Origin: Firmicutes bacterium CAG:341
Lineage (GTDB): Bacteria; Bacillota; Clostridia; Oscillospirales; Acutalibacteraceae
Direction: 5' to 3'
Assembly: GCA_000434995.1 (NCBI GenBank)
Contig: FR895317.1
Span: 1,996 to 54,019 of the forward strand
DNA length: 52,024 nt
Shown here: positions 18,056-25,769 of the stretch, in pieces
Position numbering within the stretch: the first letter of the stretch is position 1
Layout: every line of letters starts with the position of its first letter
Position numbers and translations under genes: made by a program
Notes under the pieces: generated by a model
Told to the model about the DNA's origin: nothing
The model's database searches: none
The model's input: only the letters and a program-made list of their open reading frames with translations

Positions 18056-18274
18056 TTACTTTTCAATAATTTCATATGTAAATTCGTACTTTTCCTGAAG
18101 AGCCTTAACTTTATCTTCATTGTCTTCAATAAATGTTTCGCTGTAAACGCTTTTTCCGTCTACCGAATAATCTTTAACAATTTGGTTGAGTGCTTCCCAC
18201 GCTTCAGCTTCCTGTGCGTAACCGTCCTCAAATCTGATTAGGAATTCTCTGTGCTTAGGTAAAATAACTTTCAT
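18056..18274 (-). CDS. Small uncharacterised acidic protein (72 aa)
   Basis: Not recognised. It is a charged soluble protein with no membrane segment or Cys, with an Ala/Glu-rich helix in the middle and a YEF-x-YEI-type C-terminus. It has a good ribosome binding site (AAGGAG upstream of the ATG) and its own promoter, and lies 12 bp ahead of the GH38 gene, so it is expressed and probably co-translated with it. A role linked to mannoside use is only a guess from position. Confidence 0.7.
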   Translation of the reverse strand: MKVILPKHREFLIRFEDGYAQEAEAWEALNQIVKDYSVDGKSVYSETFIEDNEDKVKALQEKYEFTYEIIEK

Positions 18275-18308
18275 TTTCTATAACTCCTTAATTATAATAT
18301 GCTATTGT

Positions 18309-18337
18309 ATTATATTATTTTTAGGAAAATATTTCAA
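18309..18337 (-). promoter_or_regulatory. Promoter of the small-protein/GH38 operon
   Basis: On the minus strand, TTGAAA (18337-18332) and TATAAT (18314-18309) with a 17-bp spacer. The -35 overlaps the last codons of the upstream glycerate kinase gene, so the glycosidase unit can be transcribed on its own. Confidence 0.75.
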
Positions 18338-19407
18338 GCCTTATTTAAATCTTTAATAACAAGTTTAGCTTTTTCGTAAAGTAAGTTGTCGGCATTTTTT
18401 ATCGCCTCTTCTTTGCTTATGTTTTTTTCGACTAAACTGTACATTTTATCTCCGAGTTTTACATTTTCAATATCTCCGCTCATAACAATACATTTTTTGT
18501 TGTATTTCTTGCAAAGTTCACTTATTTTGAATACCAATTTTCCCATTAAAGTTTGCTTGTCCGTTTTTCCCTCGCCGGTAATTACAATATCACTTGCTTT
18601 GATTTTTTCTTCCAAATCCGCCGTTTCACTCAATATATCAAATCCGCTTTTGATTTTTCCGCCGTACACAGAATAAAGAGCACCGCATATTCCGCCGGCA
18701 CTTCCGCCGCCCTTTACATTTCTGATGTCACGCGGTAAAAAAGCGTTAATCATTTTCAGCCCGTCATCAAGCTCTTTTACCTGCTTATCATTAGCTCCTT
18801 TTTGCTTTGCAAATACATATGCCGCACCGTTTTTGCCAAAAAATACATTTTCTACATCGCAGGCGAATGTAAAGTTAATATCCTTTACAATATTTGTGAA
18901 TCCTACACCGTAAATATTATTCAAATCTTTGCCGGCAGGGAAGTCGATTTCATCACCGTCTATATCGCGGAATACTGCACCGAGAGCGGCCAGCGCACCG
19001 GCACCTGCGTCGCAGCATCCGCTTCCGCCTAATCCGAGTATAATATTCTTAAAACCCTTTGATACAGCGAACTTTATCAGCTCTCCCGTACCATATGATG
19101 TGGCGTTCATTACATCTTTTTTCTTTTGCAGGCCGCTTGCTGTGGCTGTTTCAATAATTGCGGTGTCACCGTAAGTGTATATATGCCCCTTAACCTTTTT
19201 TAAATATATGTCACTGCAATATGTGTAAAGTATATTGCCATTACAAAAATTACATAAGCATTCGCCAAATCCTTCACCGCCGTCGGCAAACGGCAGGCAG
19301 GTTATGTTGTGCTTTTGAACGCTGTCAATTCCTGCTTTTATATTTTCACACACTTCTTTTGATGATAAGCTTCCTTTAAAGCTGTCAGGAACGATTAAAA
19401 TGTTCAT
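18334..19407 (-). CDS. Glycerate kinase (GlxK/GarK family)
   Basis: A 357-aa ATP-dependent kinase of D-glycerate, feeding it into glycolysis as phosphoglycerate. The start MNILIVPDSFKGSLSS is the classic family opening; later GGSG, GGGSAGG and ITGEGKTD motifs match the type-1 glycerate kinase fold. Its start overlaps the 3' end of the upstream yaiI-like gene by 23 bp, so the two are coupled. Whether the product is 2- or 3-phosphoglycerate cannot be told from sequence. Confidence 0.93.
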   Translation of the reverse strand: MNILIVPDSFKGSLSSKEVCENIKAGIDSVQKHNITCLPFADGGEGFGECLCNFCNGNILYTYCSDIYLKKVKGHIYTYGDTAIIETATASGLQKKKDVMNATSYGTGELIKFAVSKGFKNIILGLGGSGCCDAGAGALAALGAVFRDIDGDEIDFPAGKDLNNIYGVGFTNIVKDINFTFACDVENVFFGKNGAAYVFAKQKGANDKQVKELDDGLKMINAFLPRDIRNVKGGGSAGGICGALYSVYGGKIKSGFDILSETADLEEKIKASDIVITGEGKTDKQTLMGKLVFKISELCKKYNKKCIVMSGDIENVKLGDKMYSLVEKNISKEEAIKNADNLLYEKAKLVIKDLNKA

Positions 19408-19831
19408 TCAGTATACCCCTCAATGCTTTTTTAAATTTTTCGTCTTGCTCTTTTGTTCTTTTTGCCGGGCCTTTTAAATGCTTGCCTGCTCTTCTTGCTT
19501 TCTTTGCAATGTGGCGTGATGTTAAAAGCGTGTCAATGTTGTAATCGTTTATAATCAAACCGTTTTGGTTAATTATTATTGCACCTTTTGCAAGTGCCAT
19601 TGCCGATAATCCGTAGTCTTGTGTTATCACAATATCTCCGGCTGTGCATTTGTTTACCAGTGCAAAGTCGGCACTGTCATTTCCTTTTCCTACTGTAATT
19701 ATCGTTACGCTTTCAATATTAAATTGATGGCTTGTATCGCAAAAAATAATGCTTTCAATGCCAAATTCGTTTCCTATTTCTATTGCCGATTTTGTAACCG
19801 GGCAACCGTCTGCATCAATTAAAATTTTCAT
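19385..19831 (-). CDS. DUF188/UPF0178 family protein (YaiI/YqxD-like)
   Basis: A 148-aa protein of the YaiI/YqxD family, which has a PIN-like/nuclease-related fold but no established function. Seen: N-terminal ILIDADGCPV with conserved acidic residues, VITQDYGLSAMAL in the middle, and the C-terminal basic block after RHIAKKARR. No ribosome binding site precedes the ATG, while a good promoter ends only 6 nt upstream, so the message is probably leaderless. It overlaps glycerate kinase by 23 bp. Confidence 0.88.
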   Translation of the reverse strand: MKILIDADGCPVTKSAIEIGNEFGIESIIFCDTSHQFNIESVTIITVGKGNDSADFALVNKCTAGDIVITQDYGLSAMALAKGAIIINQNGLIINDYNIDTLLTSRHIAKKARRAGKHLKGPAKRTKEQDEKFKKALRGILNEHFNRS

Positions 19832-19837
19832 ATTTTA

Positions 19838-19866
19838 ATAATACCATAATTGTATTAACTTATCAA
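19838..19866 (-). promoter_or_regulatory. Promoter of the yaiI-like/glycerate kinase unit (leaderless)
   Basis: Minus strand: TTGATA (19866-19861) and TATTAT (19843-19838) with a 17-bp spacer. Only six bases separate the -10 hexamer from the ATG at 19831, so transcription is expected to start at or next to the start codon. Confidence 0.65.
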
Positions 19867-19894
19867 ATATGATATTATTTGAGTGGTGATATAT

Positions 19895-20611
19895 ATGAAA
19901 CTTATTATTATTCGTCACGGTGATCCTGATTATGAGCATGACTCATTAACTCAAAAGGGTGTACGCGAAGCGCAGTTGCTGAGTGACCGTATTTCACAAC
20001 TTGATGTTAAGGCTTTCTATTGCTCGCCGCTCGGCAGAGCGCAGGATACAGCGTCTTACACTCTTAATAAAATGAACCGCACTGCTGAAACTTTGCCGTG
20101 GCTTTGCGAATTTGAGGGTAAAATCGTGTCAGGCTTAAAGCTTGTTTCCTGCTGGGACAGATTACCGAGCGTTTGGACTAAATATCCTGAACATTATGAT
20201 TATGATAATTGGTATAAGTCTAAAATTATGCGTTACGGTACAGTTGAACGCAAATATAAAAATGTGTGCGAAGGTATTGATGAATTGTTAAAAAAGCACG
20301 GTTATGAGCATAACGGCAGGGTATATAAGGTTAATAATTCCAATCACGATACCATTGTTCTTTTTTGCCATTTTGGTGTTGAATGTGTGCTGCTGTCACA
20401 TATTTTTTCTTGCTCTCCTATGGTGCTTTGGCACAATTTTGTTGCACTTCCAACTTCTGTTACCACTTTGATTACCGAGGAAAGAGAAAGGGGTATTGCA
20501 TCTTTTCGCTGCCAGCAGTTTGGTGATATAAGCCATCTTTATAAGGGCGGGGAGGAACCTGCGTTTGCGGCACGCTTTTGTGAATGTTTTGATGACGATA
20601 CAAGGCACTGA
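19895..20611 (+). CDS. Histidine phosphatase family protein (phosphoglycerate-mutase-like)
   Basis: A 238-aa member of the histidine phosphatase superfamily. The catalytic RHG motif follows the first strand (LIIIRHGDPDY) and the second histidine is in FCHFGVE; the region of HSPLxRAxQT is represented by YCSPLGRAQDTA. The ATG at 19895 is preferred over an in-frame GTG at 19883, because the GTG sits inside the ribosome binding site and the family begins at MKLIIIRHG. The substrate is unknown. It is divergent from the yaiI-like gene. Confidence 0.9.
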   Translation: MKLIIIRHGDPDYEHDSLTQKGVREAQLLSDRISQLDVKAFYCSPLGRAQDTASYTLNKMNRTAETLPWLCEFEGKIVSGLKLVSCWDRLPSVWTKYPEHYDYDNWYKSKIMRYGTVERKYKNVCEGIDELLKKHGYEHNGRVYKVNNSNHDTIVLFCHFGVECVLLSHIFSCSPMVLWHNFVALPTSVTTLITEERERGIASFRCQQFGDISHLYKGGEEPAFAARFCECFDDDTRH

Positions 20612-20655
20612 TTTATTATAAATGAATTTTTATACCTATTTTGTAAAATATAATA

Positions 20656-20684
20656 TTGTAAAATAAGAAAAAATATTGTATTAT
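20656..20684 (+). promoter_or_regulatory. Promoter candidate of the GPH symporter gene
   Basis: TTGTAA (20656-20661) and TATTAT (20679-20684), 17-bp spacer, in an AT-rich stretch where alternatives exist. AAAGGA precedes the ATG downstream. Confidence 0.5.
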
Positions 20685-20733
20685 ATATTTTGTAAGAGTT
20701 ATACAAAAATATCTAATAAAGGATGAATATTAT

Positions 20734-22125
20734 ATGGAAAATAACAAAGCAATTAAACCATTTGGCTTTAAAGACAAAATAGGCTATATGTTTGGTGATT
20801 TCGGTAATGATTTAACATTTCTGCTTTCTTCAAGCTTTCTTTTAAAATTTTATACCGATGTAATGGATGTTGATGCATATGTAGTCGGTATAATTATGAT
20901 GATTGCCCGTTTTGTAGATGCTTTTACAGATGTGGCAATGGGCAGAATTTGCGATAAAAGCAAAATGACTCCTGCCGGTAAATTTAAACCTTGGATAAGA
21001 AGAATGTGCGGTCCTGTTGCAATCGTTTCTTTTTTGATGTACCAAAGTTCACTTTCAGGTTTGCCGAAACCTGCTAAAATTGCATATCTTTTTATAACAT
21101 ATATTCTTTGGGGTTCTGTTTTTTATACTTCAATCAATATTCCTTATGGTTCAATGGCTTCTGCTATTTCCGAAAATCCTGATGACAGGCAGTCATTATC
21201 CACTTTCAGAACAATGGGCGGCGTACTCGCCGGTGCTATTATTATGGCTGTTGTTCCTCTTATTATTTATAATAAGGAAAACGGCAACGAAGTTATAAGC
21301 GGTGCTAAATTTACTCTTGTTGCAGGCATTTGCTCCGTATTCGCAATCATTTGCTATCTTCTTTGCTATCATTTGACTACCGAGCGTGTAAGGCCTGAAA
21401 TTTCACAGGAGCAATTAAAAAAGAATAATATCGGCAAAATGCTTTCAAATGCATTTAAAAACCGCGCTTTAATTTCTATTATTGTAGCAACAATTTTTAT
21501 GCTTATTTCTCAGCTTACCATTCAGCAAATGGCGAATTATGTATTTCCGAATTATTACGGTAATGCTAAAATTCAGAGCCTTTCGGTTGTAATGATGGGC
21601 GGGGGCATGATAATTGCGGCGGTTATTGCCAAACCTCTTTCAAAAAAGTTCGGCAAAGCAGAAATAAGCGTTGCTTCAAATATGGTTGCCGGTATAGTAT
21701 GCTTTTTGCTTTATTTTATCAGGCCTCAAAATGTTTGGGTGTATGTTGCATTCCAATTTTTATGTTGGTTCGGTTTAGGCATTTTCTCTATGGTTGTGTG
21801 GGCGCTTATTACAGATGTTATTGATTATTCGGAAATTAAAAACGGTATCCGCGAAGACGGTTCTGTTTACGCCCTCTATTCTTTTGCAAGGAAACTCGGT
21901 CAAGCTCTTACATCAGGGTTATCGGGTGCACTTCTTTCAATGATTGGTTATAAAAAATCAACAGCATTTGATAAAAATGTTGTTGAGGGTATTTTTGATA
22001 TTTCAACTCTTCTTCCGGCAATCAGCTTCATCTTGCTTGCACTGATACTTTGGTTTTGGTATCCGCTTAAGAAAAAGCTTGTTGATGAAAATGTTGAATT
22101 TTTAAGGCAAAAGCACAATAAATAA
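20734..22125 (+). CDS. GPH-family sugar:cation symporter (MelB-like)
   Basis: A 463-aa major facilitator of the glycoside-pentoside-hexuronide:cation symporter family, with about 12 membrane helices. The N-terminus (FGFKDKIGYMFGDFGNDL) and the FVDAFTDVAMGRICDK block carry the conserved Asp residues used for cation coupling in MelB. Likely imports a glycoside or oligosaccharide with Na+ or H+; the alpha-mannosidase encoded nearby makes a mannoside plausible but unproven. It has its own promoter and a bidirectional terminator. Confidence 0.92.
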   Translation: MENNKAIKPFGFKDKIGYMFGDFGNDLTFLLSSSFLLKFYTDVMDVDAYVVGIIMMIARFVDAFTDVAMGRICDKSKMTPAGKFKPWIRRMCGPVAIVSFLMYQSSLSGLPKPAKIAYLFITYILWGSVFYTSINIPYGSMASAISENPDDRQSLSTFRTMGGVLAGAIIMAVVPLIIYNKENGNEVISGAKFTLVAGICSVFAIICYLLCYHLTTERVRPEISQEQLKKNNIGKMLSNAFKNRALISIIVATIFMLISQLTIQQMANYVFPNYYGNAKIQSLSVVMMGGGMIIAAVIAKPLSKKFGKAEISVASNMVAGIVCFLLYFIRPQNVWVYVAFQFLCWFGLGIFSMVVWALITDVIDYSEIKNGIREDGSVYALYSFARKLGQALTSGLSGALLSMIGYKKSTAFDKNVVEGIFDISTLLPAISFILLALILWFWYPLKKKLVDENVEFLRQKHNK

Positions 22126-22140
22126 AATACTGCAAAATAA

Positions 22141-22170
22141 AAGACGATGCACCGCATCGTCTTTATTTTT
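22141..22170 (+). terminator. Bidirectional terminator between GPH symporter and DtxR genes
   Basis: A 10-bp stem (22141-22150 with 22154-22163) with a 3-nt loop and T-rich sequence on the right; A-rich sequence on the left serves the convergent gene. Confidence 0.85.
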
Positions 22171-22174
22171 ATTT

Positions 22175-22540
22175 TTATTCCGGTTTACTTATTCTTTTAA
22201 TTGCTTCAAAGCTTTCGCTTGAAATAATGTGTTCAATTCTGCAAGCGTCTTCAACAGCGTTTTTTTCATCTACTCCTATGCTCATAAGCCATTTTGATAT
22301 TGTAGTGTGCCTTTCATATATTTTTTCGGCAATTTTCCTGCCGGAATCAAGCAAAGTAATGTAACCTGACGGGTCAACTTCTATGTATCCGTTTTCCCTA
22401 AGGTTTTTCATTGCAACGCTGACACTTGGTTTTGAAAAGCCTAATTCATTTGCTATGTCTATTGAGCGAACTGCTCCGTTTCTGTTTTTTAATACTAAAA
22501 TTGTTTCAAGGTAGTTCTCTGCTGATTCTTGGATTTTCAT
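22175..22540 (-). CDS. Short DtxR/MntR-family metal-dependent repressor
   Basis: A 121-aa metalloregulator: an N-terminal winged helix (about residues 1-65) and a dimerisation/metal domain. Metal ligands typical of DtxR are visible: H78 in RHTT and C100-x-x-E103-H104 in ACRIEH, the same arrangement as Cys102/Glu105/His106 in DtxR, which suggests Fe(II) sensing. The protein ends right after this domain, without an SH3-like third domain. It is divergent from feoAAB, whose promoter region carries repeated palindromes, so it is the likely repressor of that operon. Confidence 0.92.
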   Translation of the reverse strand: MKIQESAENYLETILVLKNRNGAVRSIDIANELGFSKPSVSVAMKNLRENGYIEVDPSGYITLLDSGRKIAEKIYERHTTISKWLMSIGVDEKNAVEDACRIEHIISSESFEAIKRISKPE

Positions 22541-22575
22541 ATTGCACCTTCGTCTTATTACATAATATACAATTT

Positions 22576-22604
22576 ATTATAACATTAAGCTGTATTTTTT
22601 TCAA
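22576..22604 (-). promoter_or_regulatory. Promoter of the DtxR-family gene
   Basis: Minus strand: TTGAAA (22604-22599) and TATAAT (22581-22576) with a 17-bp spacer. No GTTAG-N6-CTAAC palindrome overlaps this promoter, so autoregulation is not evident. Confidence 0.75.
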
Positions 22605-22630
22605 GTTTTATAAAAAGTTAAAATTTTTTC

Positions 22631-22659
22631 TTGACAAATCAGTTAGGCGGTGCTAACAT
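22631..22659 (+). promoter_or_regulatory. Promoter of the feoAAB operon
   Basis: TTGACA (22631-22636) and TAACAT (22654-22659) with a 17-bp spacer. The first operator palindrome (22642-22657) fills the spacer and overlaps the -10, so a bound repressor would exclude RNA polymerase. Confidence 0.8.
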
Positions 22660-22702
22660 ATAAGCGGTTAGAGAACACTAACAATCGTTAGCAGAACCTA
22701 AC
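22642..22702 (+). promoter_or_regulatory. Three iron-regulator operator palindromes upstream of feoA
   Basis: GTTAG-N6-CTAAC occurs three times without mismatch in the arms: 22642-22657, 22667-22682 and 22687-22702 (25- and 20-bp centre spacing). The arms match the core half-sites of the DtxR/IdeR box family (TTAGGTTAG...CTAACCTAA). The adjacent DtxR-family gene is the natural ligand. Binding is inferred. Confidence 0.85.
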
Positions 22703-22737
22703 ATAAACATATTTTATGTGTAAAGGATGTGTATATT

Positions 22738-22950
22738 ATGATGCCTATTACTTTAGCAGACGCAGGTGAGGAATTTACCATTCAGCGTATTGCAGGCAAA
22801 CCGGAAATTAAAGCCCATTTGGCTGACCTTGGTTTTGTTGTTGGCGGAAATGTTACGGTTATATCATCATATTCAGGTAATGTGATTGTTAATGTTAAAG
22901 GTGCCAGAATTGCAATCAGTGAGGGAATGGCACAAAAGATTTTTGTTTAA
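22738..22950 (+). CDS. feoA: FeoA domain protein (first copy)
   Basis: A 70-aa SH3-like FeoA protein, a cytoplasmic accessory of the FeoB ferrous-iron transporter. It contains the typical core of LADLGFVVGG (helix and turn), VIVNVKGARIAIS and a C-terminal alpha/beta end. The ATG at 22738 has AAAGGA 10 nt upstream; an in-frame GTG at 22729 is too close to that site. A second FeoA is encoded 35 bp downstream. Confidence 0.92.
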   Translation: MMPITLADAGEEFTIQRIAGKPEIKAHLADLGFVVGGNVTVISSYSGNVIVNVKGARIAISEGMAQKIFV

Positions 22951-22985
22951 TTTTAATTTTAAATAGATATTAAGGAGGAAACAGG

Positions 22986-23207
22986 ATGAACACTTTAAGG
23001 CAAGTCAAGGTTGGGCAAACCTGTATCGTCAAGCGCGTGCACGGTGAAGGTGCATTAAGGCGCAGAATTATGGATATGGGTATTACCAAGGGCGTTGAAA
23101 TTTATGTGAGAAAAGTTGCACCGCTCGGAGACCCGATTGAAATCACTGTAAGAGATTATGAACTTTCAGTTCGTAAAGGTGACGCTGAACTTATTGAGGT
23201 AGAATAA
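22986..23207 (+). CDS. feoA: FeoA domain protein (second copy)
   Basis: A 73-aa FeoA-type SH3 protein with the conserved RRRIMDMGITKG segment and the ending YELSVRKGDAELI. AGGAGG precedes the ATG. It is clearly diverged from the first FeoA, so the pair is an old duplication and perhaps a heterodimer. Two-FeoA operons are common in Clostridia. Confidence 0.92.
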   Translation: MNTLRQVKVGQTCIVKRVHGEGALRRRIMDMGITKGVEIYVRKVAPLGDPIEITVRDYELSVRKGDAELIEVE

Positions 23208-23228
23208 GGCTTATTTTTTAGCATTCGA

Positions 23229-23264
23229 GTTAGTTAAAGCTAATAAAAATTAGAAAGAACTAAC
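23229..23264 (+). promoter_or_regulatory. Two further iron-regulator operators upstream of feoB
   Basis: GTTAG-N6-CTAAT (23229-23244) and ATTAG-N6-CTAAC (23249-23264) share the same 5-6-5 layout and 20-bp spacing as the sites before feoA, each with one arm mismatch. They lie between the second feoA and feoB and imply a second regulated start or a roadblock site. No consensus promoter was recognised here. Confidence 0.7.
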
Positions 23265-23304
23265 ATAATGAATAATGTTTTAGTATGAAAGGATATACAT
23301 AAAT

Positions 23305-25494
23305 ATGAGTATTAAAATTGCTCTTGCCGGTAACCCGAACTGTGGTAAAACCACTTTGTTCAATGCACTTACCGGTTCTAACCAATATGTCGGCAACTGG
23401 CCGGGCGTTACGGTTGAGAAAAAAGAAGGTAAACTTAAAAAGCACAATGATGTAGTTATCACTGACCTTCCGGGTATTTACTCACTTTCTCCATACACAC
23501 TTGAAGAAGTAGTTGCCCGTAACTATCTTATTGATGAAAAACCTGATGTTGTTCTTAACATCATTGACGGAACAAACCTTGAAAGAAACCTTTATTTAAC
23601 AACTCAGGTCGTTGAACTCGGTATTCCGGTTGTTGTTGCTGTTAATATGATGGATATCGTTAAAAAGAATGGCGATAAAATCAATATTAAAGAACTTTCC
23701 AGGCAGCTCGCTTGCCCGGTAGTTGAAATTTCAGCTTTAAAGGGTACAGGTGTTATGGAAGCAGCCGAAGCAGCTATTGAAGCAGCAGGCGGCCCTGCAA
23801 CAATTCCTCAGCACGAATTTTCAGGTGCTGTCGAGCATGCAATCGCTCATATTGAAGAAGCTGCTCTTAATAATATGCCTGAAAATCAGCAGCGCTGGTA
23901 TGCCATCAAAATTTTTGAAAGCGATGATAAGGTACTTGAAAAGCTTAACATTTCAGATGCAACTCTTGCTCATATTCAAAAGGATATTGAAGCTGCAGAA
24001 AATGAAATGGACGATGATGCTGAAAGCATTATTACAAATGAAAGATACCTTTACATTTCTTCAATTATTAAAGCTGTATATAAAAAAGCTCATAAAGGTA
24101 AGCTTTCAACTTCAGATAAAATTGATAAAATTATTACAAACAGAATTTTAGGTCTTCCTATTTTCGCACTTATTATGTGGGGCGTGTATTTTATCTCGAT
24201 GCAGTGGATAGGTGATATGGGAACCAGCTGGGTAAACGATGTTCTCTTCGGCGAATGGGTACCGGGACTTCTTGAAAAATTCCTTGAACCACATCTTGCT
24301 CCTTGGCTCTTCGGTCTTATCAATGACGGTATCGTAGCCGGTGTCGGTGCAGTTCTTGGTTTCGTTCCTCAAATGCTTGTTCTCTTCTTCCTTCTTGCAA
24401 TTCTTGAAGGTTGCGGTTATATGAGCCGTGTAGCATTCGTAATGGATAGAATTTTCCGTCACTTCGGTCTTTCAGGTAAGTCATTCATTCCTATGCTTAT
24501 CGGTACAGGCTGCGGCGTTCCTGCTGTAATGGCTTCTCGTACAATTGAAAATGAGCGTGACCGTCGTATGACAATTATGACTACCACATTCATTCCTTGC
24601 GGTGCTAAGCTTCCAATCATCGGCCTTATTGCCGGTGCTTGCTTCGGCGGAGCCGGCTGGGTTGCAACATCAGCTTACTTCGTTGGTGTTGCCGCAATCA
24701 TTGTTTCAGGTATTATGCTTAAGAAAACAAAGAAATTTGCCGGTGACCCTGCTCCATTCGTAATGGAACTTCCTGCTTACCATATTCCTACTCTCGGCAC
24801 AGTTCTTCGTTCAACTTGGGAGCGTGGCTGGTCATTTATCAAAAAAGCAGGTACAATTATTACACTTGCAACAATCCTTATTTGGTTCCTCCAGGGCTTC
24901 GGCGTAGAAAACGGTGCCTTCGGTATGGTTGAGGATATGGATAACTCAATCCTCGCTAAGTTTGGTAATTTGTTTGCATGGCTCTTCATCCCACTTGGCT
25001 GGGGTGGTTGGAAACCGGCTGTTGCAGCTGTTACAGGTCTTATTGCTAAGGAAAATGTTGTTTCAACATTCGGTGTTCTTTATCACTTCGCAGGCGAACT
25101 TGCTGAAAATGGTGATGAAATCTGGGTTAACTTTGGTAAAGACCTTGCAAGTCTCAGCGGCGGTCATGCTGCTCTTGCAGGTTATTCATACCTTATCTTC
25201 AATCTTCTTTGCGCTCCTTGCTTCGCAGCAATCGGTGCTATCAAGAGAGAGATGAACAATGCTAAATGGACTTGGTTTGCAATCGGCTATCAGTGTGGTT
25301 TTGCTTATATCATTTCACTTATTGTATATCAAATCGGCCTTGTATTTGCCGGCGACATCAATGTTATTGGCTTTATTGCTGCTCTTGTTTGCCTTGCAGG
25401 TCTTCTCTATATGCTTTTCAGAAAGAATAAGTATGATGATAACAGACTTACAATCAATACTAAAGCTTCAAAGAAAGATAAAGTTAAAGCATAA
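23305..25494 (+). CDS. feoB: Ferrous iron transporter FeoB
   Basis: FeoB (729 aa) imports Fe(II) across the cytoplasmic membrane. The N-terminal G domain has G1 GNPNCGKTT (residues 9-17), G3 DLPG, and G4 NMMD, followed by the helical GDI-like domain and a C-terminal membrane region of about ten helices with two Gate motifs (around GCGVPA and the CAPCFAAI block). GAAAGGA precedes the ATG. Encoded with two FeoA proteins and the small Cys-rich protein downstream; controlled by the operators described above. Confidence 0.97.
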   Translation: MSIKIALAGNPNCGKTTLFNALTGSNQYVGNWPGVTVEKKEGKLKKHNDVVITDLPGIYSLSPYTLEEVVARNYLIDEKPDVVLNIIDGTNLERNLYLTTQVVELGIPVVVAVNMMDIVKKNGDKINIKELSRQLACPVVEISALKGTGVMEAAEAAIEAAGGPATIPQHEFSGAVEHAIAHIEEAALNNMPENQQRWYAIKIFESDDKVLEKLNISDATLAHIQKDIEAAENEMDDDAESIITNERYLYISSIIKAVYKKAHKGKLSTSDKIDKIITNRILGLPIFALIMWGVYFISMQWIGDMGTSWVNDVLFGEWVPGLLEKFLEPHLAPWLFGLINDGIVAGVGAVLGFVPQMLVLFFLLAILEGCGYMSRVAFVMDRIFRHFGLSGKSFIPMLIGTGCGVPAVMASRTIENERDRRMTIMTTTFIPCGAKLPIIGLIAGACFGGAGWVATSAYFVGVAAIIVSGIMLKKTKKFAGDPAPFVMELPAYHIPTLGTVLRSTWERGWSFIKKAGTIITLATILIWFLQGFGVENGAFGMVEDMDNSILAKFGNLFAWLFIPLGWGGWKPAVAAVTGLIAKENVVSTFGVLYHFAGELAENGDEIWVNFGKDLASLSGGHAALAGYSYLIFNLLCAPCFAAIGAIKREMNNAKWTWFAIGYQCGFAYIISLIVYQIGLVFAGDINVIGFIAALVCLAGLLYMLFRKNKYDDNRLTINTKASKKDKVKA

Positions 25495-25521
25495 TTTAAT
25501 TTAAAGAAAGGAAGTATTTGT

Positions 25522-25692
25522 ATGCTTGCGTTTTTAAAAGCAAATATTTATAATATTATTGTTATTGCGGTTATTTTGCTTGTTGTTTTCTTAATCATAC
25601 GAAAGATAGTGAAAGATAAAAAGGCAGGCAAGAGCGCGGTTTGCGGTGGCGATTGCAGTAAGTGCCATTCAAATTGCAGTCACAAAGGCTGA
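25522..25692 (+). CDS. FeoB-associated Cys-rich membrane protein
   Basis: A 56-aa protein: one hydrophobic helix (about residues 9-28), a basic stretch, then a short Cys-rich tail with C43, C47, C50 and C55 arranged CGGDCSKCHSNC. This is the architecture of the FeoB-associated small proteins that replace FeoC in many Firmicutes. GAAAGGAAG precedes the ATG and it lies 27 bp after feoB. The tail probably binds iron or another metal; its exact role is unknown. Confidence 0.88.
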   Translation: MLAFLKANIYNIIVIAVILLVVFLIIRKIVKDKKAGKSAVCGGDCSKCHSNCSHKG

Positions 25693-25713
25693 CCTTTAAA
25701 TTAGTATAGAATT

Positions 25714-25757
25714 ATCCGTCTGTATCTGTTATAATGATGCAGACGGATTTTTATTTT
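25714..25757 (+). terminator. Terminator of the feo operon
   Basis: A 9-bp stem ATCCGTCTG/CAGACGGAT (25714-25722, 25740-25748), extended inward by about four pairs, followed by a T-rich run. The loop contains TATAAT (25730-25735), which might also serve the next gene, but its -35 is poor. Confidence 0.85.
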
Positions 25758-25769
25758 TAGGAGCTCTTT

